Position numbers and translations under genes: made by a program | In this document: piece by piece, positions 15,845-23,632 of the stretch | Layout of the letters: each line of letters begins with the position of its first letter | Numbering within the stretch: position 1 is the stretch's first letter | Notes under the pieces: generated by a model | What the model was told of the DNA's origin: nothing | The model's input: the letters and a program-made list of their open reading frames with translations, nothing else | Database searches by the model: none | Source of the DNA: Bacillus sp. B1-b2 | Lineage (GTDB): Bacteria > Bacillota > Bacilli > Bacillales > Cytobacillaceae | Length of the DNA stretch: 64,000 nt | Assembly (NCBI RefSeq): GCF_009183415.1 | Contig: NZ_WEHU01000001.1 | Span: 1 to 64,000, forward strand | Direction of reading: 5' to 3'

Positions 15845-16756
15845 TTAACGGTGATTTGTATATTTATTTACTTTTGATACATCTTGAATAAAGGCAATTT
15901 CTTCTGTAGTTAGAGGGGCACTATTAACTGCTTTTACGTTTTCGCGCAATTGTTCCACTGAGCTTGCTCCAGCAATGATATTTGTCACTGCAAGCTGAGA
16001 TAAATTATATTGAATAGCTGCTTCCGTTAAAGTTCGAGTATCCTTAAACTTCTCTTCTAAATTATTAAGAACGGTGTGAAGTTCCTCTGATGAGTAATCT
16101 AAGTAACCCTTCTCCGATAATTTTTTTGCATATTGGGGACTTAGTAAGCCTTTTGCAACTGGTCCTCTCGTCACGGCACTTATCCCGTAATCATCTAATA
16201 AAGGCAAGATAAGCTCTTCTGGACGTCTATCTAAAATACTGTATTGAACCATCACAGATACGATTGAAGACCGTTCCACGTATTCACGAATAACATTAGG
16301 GCGAATAGAGGAAATCCCATAGTAACGGATAATTCCTTCCTTCTTAAGCTCTTCAAAAGCATCAATTGTATCATCAATAGGATCTTCCAATGTGCCTCCA
16401 TGAAGTTGATAAAGATCAATATAATCTGTGTCTAAGCGCTTGAGACTTGTTTTAACTTGTTCTTTAATATAGGATTTGCTTGCATCCCAACTCCAGCCTT
16501 GTTCGCCATCTTTCCATTTGTTTCCCACCTTCGTTGCAATAACAACATCTTCGCGATTATGCTTAAAAAAGCGGCCGATTAGTTTTTCATTTTGTCCTTG
16601 GTCATAAAGATCAGCTGTATCAAAATAATTAATTCCTTCTTCCAAGGCTGCTTCTAAAATAGAAAATGCATGTTTTTCATCCGTTCCAATACTCATGCAG
16701 CCTAGTCCATACTTGGAAACCTGTAAGTCAGAAAGACCTAAAGTTGTTTTTTGCAA
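15845..16756 (-). CDS. yqkF: aldo/keto reductase (YqkF-type)
   Basis: 303 residues from TTG 16756, preceded at seven bases by GAGGTG; the ATG at 16771 lacks a ribosome site. AKR hallmarks are FDTADLYDQG (catalytic Asp and Tyr), VIATKVGNKW (Lys), IDLYQLHGG (His), and a C-terminal NADP-binding region (IIAGASSVEQLRENVKA). It reduces carbonyl compounds with NADPH. The position next to mciZ and nudF matches yqkF in B. subtilis, which supports the name. It has its own terminator at 15760-15788. Confidence 0.85.
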   Translation of the reverse strand: MQKTTLGLSDLQVSKYGLGCMSIGTDEKHAFSILEAALEEGINYFDTADLYDQGQNEKLIGRFFKHNREDVVIATKVGNKWKDGEQGWSWDASKSYIKEQVKTSLKRLDTDYIDLYQLHGGTLEDPIDDTIDAFEELKKEGIIRYYGISSIRPNVIREYVERSSIVSVMVQYSILDRRPEELILPLLDDYGISAVTRGPVAKGLLSPQYAKKLSEKGYLDYSSEELHTVLNNLEEKFKDTRTLTEAAIQYNLSQLAVTNIIAGASSVEQLRENVKAVNSAPLTTEEIAFIQDVSKVNKYTNHR

Positions 16757-16810
16757 AATAGGACACCTCACTAATTAAGATAGTTCTATTTTACGAGAAA
16801 TTAGAAGAAT

Positions 16811-16966
16811 TCACAAAGATTGTTTCTCATTTTTACTACCCTTATTTTGAGTTTCTATCCAATCTTTCACAAAAATATAATTTTTTCGATATTTTTTAAG
16901 CATATAGCGAATTTCCCAGGCTTTCCCTGTTAATACAATTCCGTTAGAACGAACATATGCTTTCAT
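16811..16966 (-). CDS. mciZ: MciZ, mother-cell inhibitor of FtsZ
   Basis: A 51-codon minus-strand gene from ATG 16966 to TGA 16811-16813. The core GIVLTGKAWEIRYMLKKYRK followed by YIFVKDWIE closely matches the known 40-residue MciZ of B. subtilis (GK-WEIR-LK-Y and F-YVKDWI). MciZ is made in the sporulating mother cell and caps FtsZ filaments to prevent Z-ring assembly. The gene sits between yqkF and nudF and is divergent from nudF, as in B. subtilis. This copy has a longer, charged C-terminal tail (TQNKGSKNEKQSL). A GGGG-containing weak ribosome site lies upstream. It is easily missed because of its size. Confidence 0.85.
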   Translation of the reverse strand: MKAYVRSNGIVLTGKAWEIRYMLKKYRKNYIFVKDWIETQNKGSKNEKQSL

Positions 16967-16982
16967 GAATTGACCCCATTCC

Positions 16983-17010
16983 TTTCCATTAAGCTAAAAA
17001 GAAGTATAAT
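16983..17010 (+). promoter_or_regulatory. sigma-A promoter of nudF
   Basis: TTTCCA (16983-16988) and TATAAT (17005-17010) are spaced 16 bases apart, 47 bases before the nudF start. The same region would hold the divergent mciZ promoter. Confidence 0.5.
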
Positions 17011-17056
17011 GATGTATATGAGGTTGGGAATGAAATGTAGAACAGGAGTGAAGTAA

Positions 17057-17605
17057 ATGAATAATTTAGAAGAAAAAACATTGAAAACAGAGCCTATTTA
17101 TAATGGTAGAATCATTTCTTTACAAGTAGATGAAGTAGAGTTGCCAAATGGAAAAACCTCTAAAAGGGAAATTGTAAAGCATCCTGGAGCAGTTGCAGTT
17201 ATAGCAGTTACAGCAGAGAATAAAATGGTCATGGTAGAGCAATATCGCAAGGCGCTAGAGAAAACTATTATAGAAATACCTGCTGGAAAATTGGAAAAAG
17301 GAGAAGAGCCTGCTATCTGTGCTAAAAGAGAGCTAGAAGAAGAAACAGGTTATGATTGTGAATCTATAGAGCTTTTAACATCATTTTATACCTCACCAGG
17401 TTTCGCAGATGAAATTGTTCATATATATATAGCGCATGGTTTAACAAAAAAAGAGAATGCAGCAGAGCTAGATGAGGATGAATTTGTAAACTTAAAGGAA
17501 ATAACATTAGAGGAAGCACAAGAGCTTATTCTTGAACAACGAATTTTTGATGCAAAAACAATGTTTGCCGTACAATACTTACAAATTGCATCATTAACCA
17601 AATAA
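17057..17605 (+). CDS. nudF: ADP-ribose pyrophosphatase (Nudix)
   Basis: 182 residues. The Nudix box is complete at about 79-101: GEEPAICAKRELEEETGYD followed by a hydrophobic residue (GX5EX7REUXEEXGU). The upstream QYRKALEKTIIEIPAGKLE segment with RxxxE..P.G is characteristic of ADP-ribose pyrophosphatases. It hydrolyses ADP-ribose to AMP and ribose-5-phosphate, clearing a reactive nucleotide sugar. ATG 17057 follows ACAGGAGTGAAG. It is followed after one base by the EndoQ-like gene, implying an operon of nucleotide and DNA hygiene functions. Confidence 0.92.
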   Translation: MNNLEEKTLKTEPIYNGRIISLQVDEVELPNGKTSKREIVKHPGAVAVIAVTAENKMVMVEQYRKALEKTIIEIPAGKLEKGEEPAICAKRELEEETGYDCESIELLTSFYTSPGFADEIVHIYIAHGLTKKENAAELDEDEFVNLKEITLEEAQELILEQRIFDAKTMFAVQYLQIASLTK

Positions 17606-17606
17606 A

Positions 17607-18779
17607 ATGAATCATTATTTCGCAGACTTACATATACACATAGGTAGAACGATAAGTGGGAAACCAGTAAAGATTACGGCTTCTAAATCCCTTACTTTAA
17701 CAGCAATTATTGAATTTGCCAGCAAACAAAAAGGATTAGACATCATTGGGATCATTGATTGTCAATCCCCAGAAGTTCTAAAGGAAATGGAAGACTTAAT
17801 CCATGAAGGAAGAATGGTAGAAATGTCAAATGGAGGAATGCGTATGAATGACATAACCATCCTCCTTGGTTCAGAATTAGAGATTTATGATGAAACTTGT
17901 AAAGGCCCTATTCACGTTCTTTGTTATATGCCAACTCTTGAGGCAATGAATCATTTTTCTATATGGTTAAGCGACTTTATGAAAAACATAACACTTAGCT
18001 CTCAAAGAATTTATGTAAGTGGAAGAGAGCTGCAAGAAAAGGTAGTAGAGCTACATGGAATCTTTATTCCTGCTCACGTATTCACACCATTTAAGAGTTT
18101 ATATGGAAGTGGTGTTAGAGAATCCTTAACAGAAGTATTTGACTATCATAAGATAGATGGTATAGAGCTTGGTTTAAGTGCAAATACCCAAATGGCTGAT
18201 CAAATAAAGGAATTACATGCTTTTACATTCTTAACAAATTCTGATGCGCATTCATTAGAAAAAATAGCAAGAGAATATCAAGTGATGAAGCTAGAAGAAG
18301 CTAGTTTTTTAGAATGGAAAAAAGCTCTTCATCAGGAAGAAGGGAGAGCAATCGTTGCTAATTATGGTCTGGATCCGAAACTTGGGAAATATCATGAAAC
18401 GGTATGCTTAGCTTGTTATGCTCCACATTCAACCTTATTAAATAATTGTGTGAATTGTGGAAGTAAAAAGTGGGTGAAAGGTGTAGCTGCTAGAATTCTT
18501 GAATTAAAAGATAACGAAGATTCACCTATTAGACCACCATATATTCATCAAATTCCTTTAGAATATATTCCTGGATTAGGCAAGAAAACATTAGAGAAAT
18601 TACTTCTCTATTTTTCCACTGAAATGCAGATTATTCATGAAGCTCCCTATTCCTTACTAATAGATATTGTTCCTAAAAAAGTGGTAGAGTATATTATGGC
18701 CGCTAGAACTGGAGAGATTGTGCTTCAAACCGGTGGTGGAGGGAAGTATGGAAGAGTAGAAGGAGAAAGAAAAGAATAG
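17607..18779 (+). CDS. endonuclease Q family protein (PHP-domain DNA repair nuclease)
   Basis: 390 residues. The PHP metal-binding motif DLHIHIGRT is at the N-terminus. Further PHP motifs are IIDCQSPEV, ELEIYDE, the HVF motif in IPAHVFTPF, and NSDAHS near residue 211. A two-CxxC zinc site (CLACYAPHSTLLNNCVNCG) and a helix-hairpin-helix-like LEYIPGLGKKTLEKL follow. This is the architecture of EndoQ, which nicks DNA 5' to uracil, hypoxanthine, xanthine or AP sites; Bacillus members have been characterised. ATG lies one base after the nudF stop with no clear ribosome site, so translation is probably coupled. The length is full. Confidence 0.82.
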   Translation: MNHYFADLHIHIGRTISGKPVKITASKSLTLTAIIEFASKQKGLDIIGIIDCQSPEVLKEMEDLIHEGRMVEMSNGGMRMNDITILLGSELEIYDETCKGPIHVLCYMPTLEAMNHFSIWLSDFMKNITLSSQRIYVSGRELQEKVVELHGIFIPAHVFTPFKSLYGSGVRESLTEVFDYHKIDGIELGLSANTQMADQIKELHAFTFLTNSDAHSLEKIAREYQVMKLEEASFLEWKKALHQEEGRAIVANYGLDPKLGKYHETVCLACYAPHSTLLNNCVNCGSKKWVKGVAARILELKDNEDSPIRPPYIHQIPLEYIPGLGKKTLEKLLLYFSTEMQIIHEAPYSLLIDIVPKKVVEYIMAARTGEIVLQTGGGGKYGRVEGERKE

Positions 18780-18787
18780 AAATAAGA

Positions 18788-18830
18788 AACCATAAAAACC
18801 CATTAAATCTCAATGGGTTTTTATATGGTT
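18788..18830 (+). terminator. terminator of the nudF operon
   Basis: AACCCATT pairs with AATGGGTT (loop AAATCTC), with outer AACCATA/TATGGTT pairing and internal T-rich stretch. The remaining gap to 19086 shows no other clear element except GGGAGAG before the chemoreceptor gene. Confidence 0.65.
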
Positions 18831-19086
18831 TCTAATATTAAAAATGTAAATGTAATATATTTTCAACAACTCTATGAAGAGAAATGATTGTCAATACTGT
18901 GAATAATTAGTACGATAGTCTTACAAATAAATAATGGAAGCAATGAAGATTCATTTAAATTATGGGCGCTTTTAATGAATGTGAGCTAGTAGCGCAACCG
19001 ACCATATACTACAAGAGAGAACCGTCTTCTTTTGTATGTTTATTTGTACTGTCTTGACCATTTGACGTAGGGAGAGTATAAATGAT

Positions 19087-20007
19087 ATGTACAATAATTA
19101 CGAGATTAAGAATAACCAAGTATTTAATGAAAATGCAGTGATTAACTCATTAGAAAAAGCACTAGCTATTATTGAATTTGACATAAATGGTAAAGTGCTC
19201 TGGGCAAATGAGAATTTTGCCAAGACGTTAGAATATGATGTAAAGGAGATGCCCAAACTACTTCACAGACAGTTTTGTACAAAAGAGTTTGTGACAAGTA
19301 AAGAGTATCAACAACTCTGGGAGAATTTAAGAGCAGGGGTAATTTATCAAGATAAAATCGAGCGAGTAACAAAGTACTGTCAGAATAAATGGTTAGAAGC
19401 AACTTATTGCCCCGTCATGGATACGTATGGAAAAGTAATAGGCGTTATTAAAATTGCAACAGACATAACAGAAAGAGAAAATAATGCTTCTATTATTGCT
19501 TCTAGAATGTTAGAAATGGCAGAGAGTTTAAGTGAAAAAGCATTAATGGGTATCGAACGAAGTCATGAAGCGAAACAAGCAAACGCTGATTTAGTGAAAG
19601 AATCGAATGAAAATCTTGAATTCATGATATCACTTAAAACACAGGCAGAATCCATTGGAAGTATTGTAAAAACTATTCGAGACATAGCTACACAAACTAA
19701 CTTACTTGCGTTAAATGCTGGAATAGAGGCAGCGAGAGCAGGAGAGCATGGAAGAGGATTCGATATAGTTGCAAAGGAAGTACGCAAGCTGGCAACTAAA
19801 GTACAAGAGTCGGTACAAGAAGCGAATGACCATATAGTAGGAATAACGGAAGAAATCAATAGAATAAGCGAAGTAACGACTAATTCACAAGATAGTATCC
19901 TAAAAAACCAGGCTCTTAATGAAAATGCAGTTTTAGCCTTTGAGGAATTTGGAGAAGCTGCCAATCAATTAGATAAACAAGCTAAAACACTAAAGAAGAT
20001 ATTTTAA
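19087..20007 (+). CDS. soluble PAS-containing methyl-accepting chemotaxis-type sensor
   Basis: 306 residues with no membrane segment. Residues about 20-130 form a PAS domain ([20 protein letters not shown], then [13 protein letters not shown] at its end). The C-terminal part is the MCP signalling hairpin, with the highly conserved tip [20 protein letters not shown] followed by GEHGRGF, then [18 protein letters not shown]. The signalling domain is short, with one heptad arm each side, as in small cytoplasmic receptors. It probably senses redox or a ligand through PAS and signals to CheA/CheW (inference). GGGAGAG lies about 10 bases upstream. It is monocistronic. Confidence 0.85.
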   Translation: MYNNYEIKNNQVFNENAVINSLEKALAIIEFDINGKVLWANENFAKTLEYDVKEMPKLLHRQFCTKEFVTSKEYQQLWENLRAGVIYQDKIERVTKYCQNKWLEATYCPVMDTYGKVIGVIKIATDITERENNASIIASRMLEMAESLSEKALMGIERSHEAKQANADLVKESNENLEFMISLKTQAESIGSIVKTIRDIATQTNLLALNAGIEAARAGEHGRGFDIVAKEVRKLATKVQESVQEANDHIVGITEEINRISEVTTNSQDSILKNQALNENAVLAFEEFGEAANQLDKQAKTLKKIF

Positions 20008-20015
20008 TGTGTAAG

Positions 20016-20054
20016 TACTATTTCTCTATTAGGCTTTCTTATAGAGAAATAGTA
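20016..20054. terminator. bidirectional terminator
   Basis: TACTATTTCTCTAT (20016-20029) and ATAGAGAAATAGTA (20041-20054) form a perfect 14-bp stem with TTTTTA after it. It separates the chemoreceptor and the convergent acetyltransferase. Confidence 0.8.
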
Positions 20055-20060
20055 TTTTTA

Positions 20061-20618
20061 TTATGTTAAAGAATATATACACATATCTCGTAGAGTCTCT
20101 CCATCAGCACTTAAGCTCTCATTCTTTAAAACTCCATCTAAAGTAAAACCTAATTTTACAGGAATGGCTCTACTTTTCTTGTTCCTCGTATCTACTCTTA
20201 TTTCAATGCGATTTGCTTTAAGAGAGTCTTTAGCTAATTTAATTAAAGCAATCGTACTTTCTGTTATATATCCCTGATTCGTATGTAAACTATCACACCA
20301 ATAACCAATTTCAAACACACGAACTTTCCAATCAATAGAATGTAATCCAGTGGAACCAATAAATTCGTCTGTTTCTTTTAAGTAAATATGAAGTCTAAGA
20401 TCTTGTCTAAGAATATACTTTGCGTAAGATTCTCTAACTCCCTCTTCCACCTCTTCCACTGTTTGCACTTTATTTGCAAATGCCATCCATGGCTTTAGAT
20501 CCTCTAGGGAACGTTTAATACTTTTGTGAACATCTATTCCATCTCCAGGCATACAAGGGCGGATTACTAAACGTTCTGTTTCTATAAATTCTGGTAAATC
20601 TATTAATATTGGTTTCAC
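20061..20618 (-). CDS. RimJ/RimL-type N-acetyltransferase
   Basis: 185 residues from GTG 20618, six bases after GGAGGG; the longer frame to 20657 starts inside the leader. Typical sequences of the ribosomal-protein-acetyltransferase GNAT subgroup are present: FIETERLVIRPCMPGD, FIGSTGLHSIDWKVRVFEIG, YWCDSLHTNQGYITE (acetyl-CoA loop, degenerate QGYITE) and NRIEIRVDTRNKKSRAIPVK with LGF. It may acetylate a ribosomal protein or another N-terminus, or confer resistance to a small molecule. It is single and has its own terminator. Confidence 0.85.
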   Translation of the reverse strand: MKPILIDLPEFIETERLVIRPCMPGDGIDVHKSIKRSLEDLKPWMAFANKVQTVEEVEEGVRESYAKYILRQDLRLHIYLKETDEFIGSTGLHSIDWKVRVFEIGYWCDSLHTNQGYITESTIALIKLAKDSLKANRIEIRVDTRNKKSRAIPVKLGFTLDGVLKNESLSADGETLRDMCIYSLT

Positions 20619-20723
20619 ATGTCTCCCTCCTAAGATTCTATTATCTAAATCTATCATATATTTTTCTATTCTTCACCTAGTAAATGAAGAAATTGGAAAA
20701 AGTTGTTTTTCATAGATTTACTA

Positions 20724-20753
20724 GTCATATGCTCAATTTTTAAAGCATATGAT
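20724..20753 (+). promoter_or_regulatory. sigma-E-type promoter of spoIIM
   Basis: GTCATATG (20724-20731) matches the -35 region and CATATGAT (20746-20753) resembles the -10 consensus CATACAAT, with the usual 14-base spacer. spoIIM is a known sigma-E gene in B. subtilis. The two elements are also inverted copies (TCATATGC/GCATATGA). Confidence 0.65.
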
Positions 20754-20783
20754 GAAATAACAGAAATGCTAGGGGGATAGGCA

Positions 20784-21449
20784 ATGAAAAAGAAAAAGTA
20801 CCAAAATGCAATCACACAGCATATACGAGAGCATTCCTCTATTTATATGTTTATCATTGTGTTATTCTTTATGGGAGTTATCTTTGGGGCAATTGTGGTA
20901 AATAGTATATCCTTATCACAGAAAGAAGATTTGTATTATTATTTATCCCAATTTTTTGGACAGGTTACAAATGGGCAAGTGGCTGAAAGTAAGGATTTAT
21001 TTTTTCAAAGTTTGTCCCATAATAGCAAATATATTGGGTTCATATGGTTACTTGGCATCTCTATTATTGGATTACCGATTATTCTCATTCTATTATTTAT
21101 TAAAGGAATGGTAGTAGGCTTCACTGTTGGATTTCTTGTTAATCAGATGGGATGGCATGGTTTCTTATTATCATTTGTGTCCATATTGCCACAAAACTTA
21201 ATTGTTATTCCAATTTTTATTATTTCTGCTACAATATCAGTAGCATTTTCATTTAAAATGATTCGTCAGCAATTTATGAAGAAGAAAGGAGAGTCGATCC
21301 TTCCTCTTTTTGGAAGATACACGCTTTTACTATTCTTTGCTTTCATCATAATTGCTGTTGCAGCTGGAATCGAAGCCTATATTTCCCCTTTCTTAATGAA
21401 AACCGTATTGAATATGGTTGAATCTTTTATAACTATAGTATTTATTTAA
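20784..21449 (+). CDS. spoIIM: stage II sporulation protein M
   Basis: 221 residues with five hydrophobic segments, of the SpoIIM/DUF95 family (LGISIIGLPIILILLFIKGM and FLLSFVSILPQNLIVIPIF are diagnostic). SpoIIM is part of the DMP complex with SpoIID and SpoIIP that drives septal thinning and engulfment; it localises to the mother-cell membrane and recruits the other two. It starts at ATG 20784 behind TAGGGGGATA and lies in its usual place upstream of fur. A sigma-E promoter precedes it. Confidence 0.93.
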   Translation: MKKKKYQNAITQHIREHSSIYMFIIVLFFMGVIFGAIVVNSISLSQKEDLYYYLSQFFGQVTNGQVAESKDLFFQSLSHNSKYIGFIWLLGISIIGLPIILILLFIKGMVVGFTVGFLVNQMGWHGFLLSFVSILPQNLIVIPIFIISATISVAFSFKMIRQQFMKKKGESILPLFGRYTLLLFFAFIIIAVAAGIEAYISPFLMKTVLNMVESFITIVFI

Positions 21450-21463
21450 GAATCGATATTTTA

Positions 21464-21478
21464 TGATAATTATTATAA
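21464..21478. promoter_or_regulatory. hybrid Fur/PerR box upstream of fur
   Basis: TGATAATTATTATAA fits the 7-1-7 Fur box (TGATAATNATTATCA) at 13 of 14 defined positions. It also fits the PerR box (TTATAATNATTATAA) at 13 of 14. The left half is Fur-like and the right half PerR-like. In B. subtilis fur is repressed by PerR, so PerR control, autoregulation or both are plausible. Confidence 0.6.
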
Positions 21479-21525
21479 ATTTCTATTTGTAATAATTTTT
21501 ATTAGGATTCTTTTCCTACTTCTGC

Positions 21526-21531
21526 TATAAT
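21526..21531 (+). promoter_or_regulatory. -10 element of the fur promoter
   Basis: A perfect TATAAT at 21526-21531 with a weak -35 (TTAGGA, 21502-21507, 18-base spacing), 34 bases before the fur start. Confidence 0.45.
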
Positions 21532-21564
21532 GATATGGACAGTGGCTAGGGAGGGACTTTCGGA

Positions 21565-22029
21565 ATGGAAAGTAGAATAGATAGAATCAAAAAACTGTTG
21601 CATTCTTCGAGCTATAAATTAACTCCCCAAAGGGAAGCGACAGTAAGAGTACTATTAGAAAATGAAGAAGATCATCTAAGTGCAGAAGACGTGTATTTAC
21701 TCGTAAAAGAGAAATCTCCTGAAATTGGATTGGCAACCGTTTATCGCACATTAGAATTACTTACAGAATTAAAAATAGTCGATAAAATAAACTTTGGTGA
21801 CGGTGTTTCTAGGTATGACCTGAGACAGGAAGGTGCTGCACACTTTCATCACCATTTGGTATGTATTGAATGTGGTGCAGTGGATGAGATTCAAGAAGAT
21901 CTCTTAGGAGATGTGGAAAAAATCGTAGAACGAGATTGGAATTTTAAAATAAAAGATCATCGCCTTACATTTCATGGGATTTGTCATCGTTGTACAGGAA
22001 AAAACGAACAAACACATAATCAAGATTAA
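21565..22029 (+). CDS. fur: ferric uptake regulator Fur
   Basis: 154 residues. The N-terminal winged helix (YKLTPQREATVRVLLENEED, then ATVYRTLELLTELKIV) and the C-terminal metal/dimerisation domain (AHFHHHLVCIECGAVDEI, HRLTFHGICHRC) are complete. Two CxxC pairs form the structural zinc site. The HHHLVC cluster is the regulatory metal site. The gene order spoIIM-fur-yqzK-xerD matches B. subtilis Fur rather than PerR or Zur. It represses iron-uptake genes with Fe(II). It is preceded by a hybrid Fur/PerR box and followed by its own terminator. Confidence 0.95.
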   Translation: MESRIDRIKKLLHSSSYKLTPQREATVRVLLENEEDHLSAEDVYLLVKEKSPEIGLATVYRTLELLTELKIVDKINFGDGVSRYDLRQEGAAHFHHHLVCIECGAVDEIQEDLLGDVEKIVERDWNFKIKDHRLTFHGICHRCTGKNEQTHNQD

Positions 22030-22058
22030 ACCTTTTCAGAAAAAGAGAAGGTTTTTTT
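22028..22058 (+). terminator. terminator of fur
   Basis: AAACCTT (22028-22034) pairs with AAGGTTT (22048-22054), followed by a T-run. Confidence 0.7.
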
Positions 22059-22174
22059 GTGTTTAAAAACTGTATTCGTTCTTTGTTTCTATTATAATAA
22101 TATTAAGCCCTATTAGGTATAATATTTGTCCAAACTGGCATAGCTTGTATTAATGAGGGTTTGGAGGGATAGGA

Positions 22175-22408
22175 ATGACTAGATGGGCTAAAGCAGTTTT
22201 TCAAACATTTAAGGTTTTTTTACTATTTACAGCTTGTACCATCCTTTTTTACTACGCCATTGTATGGTTTAATCAAGAATATCAGCAAATGCATCGATAT
22301 GATAAACCATCTGGTGCTGCTGTAAAGGTGAATGGAAATACAAATGATGAAGCAGAAAATTTCAGTTGGAGGGACAGAATATTCCTGTTTTATCTAAATG
22401 GGGAGTAA
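22175..22408 (+). CDS. yqzK: YqzK family protein (DUF4227)
   Basis: 77 residues from ATG 22175 behind TTGGAGGGATAGG. It has one membrane segment at about 13-31 (VFLLFTACTILFYYAIVWF) and a polar tail ending IFLFYLNGE, the recognised DUF4227 signature. The position between fur and xerD matches yqzK. Function is unknown. It ends three bases before xerD, implying co-transcription. Confidence 0.85.
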   Translation: MTRWAKAVFQTFKVFLLFTACTILFYYAIVWFNQEYQQMHRYDKPSGAAVKVNGNTNDEAENFSWRDRIFLFYLNGE

Positions 22409-22411
22409 GCG

Positions 22412-23305
22412 ATGGAAGATCAATTAAAGGATTTTATTCATTATTTATTAGTAGAAAAAGGTCTTGCAAAAAACACATTAGTGTCCTATGAAAGAGACTT
22501 AAAGAGTTATGGGCAATATATAAAAAATGTAGAAAATTGTGATTTAAAAAATATACAACGCGCTCATATCATTCGCTTTTTAGCTTTTCTAAAAGATCAA
22601 GGAAAATCATCTAAAACAATTGCAAGACATATTGCATCTATAAGGGCGTTTCACCAATTTCTTTTTAGAGATAGAATACTAGAAGAAGATCCTACTGTAC
22701 ATATTGAATCACCTCAAGCAAGTAGGTCTCTACCAAAAGTTCTTTCTAAGGAAGAAGTAGAGGCACTTCTAGATTTTCCTCATAAAAAGGATTACTTTGG
22801 TTTAAGAGATAAAGCGATGCTTGAAATGTTGTATGCAACTGGAATTCGTGTAAGTGAATTAATAAATTTAGATATGGACCATGTGCATCTCACAATGGGA
22901 TTTATTCGATGTATAGGAAAAGGCAATAAAGAGAGAATTATTCCTATTGGAGGAGCTGCAACAAAAGCGTTAGAGGCTTACTTAATGGAGGGTAGACCTG
23001 TTTTTTTAAAGCAAAAAAAGCTAGGAGAGGAATCTCTTTTTCTCAATCATCATGGTCGAAGACTTTCGAGACAGGGTTTTTGGAAGATATTAAAGAGATT
23101 AGGGAGAGAAGCACGAATTGAAAAGGAAATTACTCCTCACACTTTAAGACATTCTTTTGCTACACACCTACTTGAAAATGGTGCCGACTTAAGAGCCGTA
23201 CAAGAAATGCTAGGGCATGCAGACATTTCTACAACGCAAATTTATACACATGTTACAAAAACTAGATTAAAAGATGTATATAGTCAGTACCATCCAAGAG
23301 CATGA
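22412..23305 (+). CDS. xerD: site-specific tyrosine recombinase XerD
   Basis: 297 residues. An N-terminal SAM-like core-binding domain ([20 protein letters not shown]) is followed by the catalytic domain, with Arg in [11 protein letters not shown], Lys in [12 protein letters not shown], His243-x-x-Arg246 in [10 protein letters not shown], His269 in [11 protein letters not shown] and nucleophile Tyr278. With XerC it resolves chromosome dimers at dif. Short length and position downstream of fur fit XerD (RipX). The start ATG 22412 has only a weak ribosome site (AGCG) and is likely coupled to yqzK. Confidence 0.95.
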   Translation: MEDQLKDFIHYLLVEKGLAKNTLVSYERDLKSYGQYIKNVENCDLKNIQRAHIIRFLAFLKDQGKSSKTIARHIASIRAFHQFLFRDRILEEDPTVHIESPQASRSLPKVLSKEEVEALLDFPHKKDYFGLRDKAMLEMLYATGIRVSELINLDMDHVHLTMGFIRCIGKGNKERIIPIGGAATKALEAYLMEGRPVFLKQKKLGEESLFLNHHGRRLSRQGFWKILKRLGREARIEKEITPHTLRHSFATHLLENGADLRAVQEMLGHADISTTQIYTHVTKTRLKDVYSQYHPRA

Positions 23306-23309
23306 TAGG

Positions 23310-23340
23310 AACACTGTTTTTTAATAGACAGTGTTTTTTT
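23310..23340 (+). terminator. terminator of xerD
   Basis: AACACTGT (23310-23317) and ACAGTGTT (23328-23335) pair, followed by seven Ts. The rest of the gap to deoB holds a promoter and a palindrome. Confidence 0.75.
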
Positions 23341-23538
23341 ATATAGAAAAAATATATACTGAACCCGTAGACCTTATATAAGGGTTTAACTTAGATTAGA
23401 TATATACATATAAAAAATCGTTAGTGAAAATACAAGGGTAAATAAAAGCGCTAGAGAAAAAATAAGGCAAGCCTTTTTCCATATAATAGATTATGTATTA
23501 AAATAACTAGAAATATTCTATAATATTGGGGTTAAAAG

Positions 23539-23567
23539 ATGTCAGACTTCTGACAATATGCTATAAT
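23539..23567 (+). promoter_or_regulatory. deoB operon promoter with an internal 16-bp palindrome
   Basis: A perfect TATAAT at 23562-23567 has ATGTCA (23539-23544) 17 bases upstream as -35. Between and overlapping them lies TGTCAGACTTCTGACA (23540-23555), a perfect 7-2-7 palindrome. A protein bound here would cover the -35 and spacer and so repress deoB-punA-pdp. The palindrome does not look like the B. subtilis DeoR site; the regulator is unknown. Confidence 0.55.
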
Positions 23568-23632
23568 TTTTAAGGTTAATTATACATATTCAAGGGAAAA
23601 ATAGATTGAAAAGAATAAAAGGAGGTATCATT

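Noticed and set aside
19563-19964. 133-codon minus-strand frame inside the chemoreceptor gene
   Set aside because: It is the antisense shadow of a well-supported MCP gene, with low-complexity Ser/Ala composition and no ribosome site.
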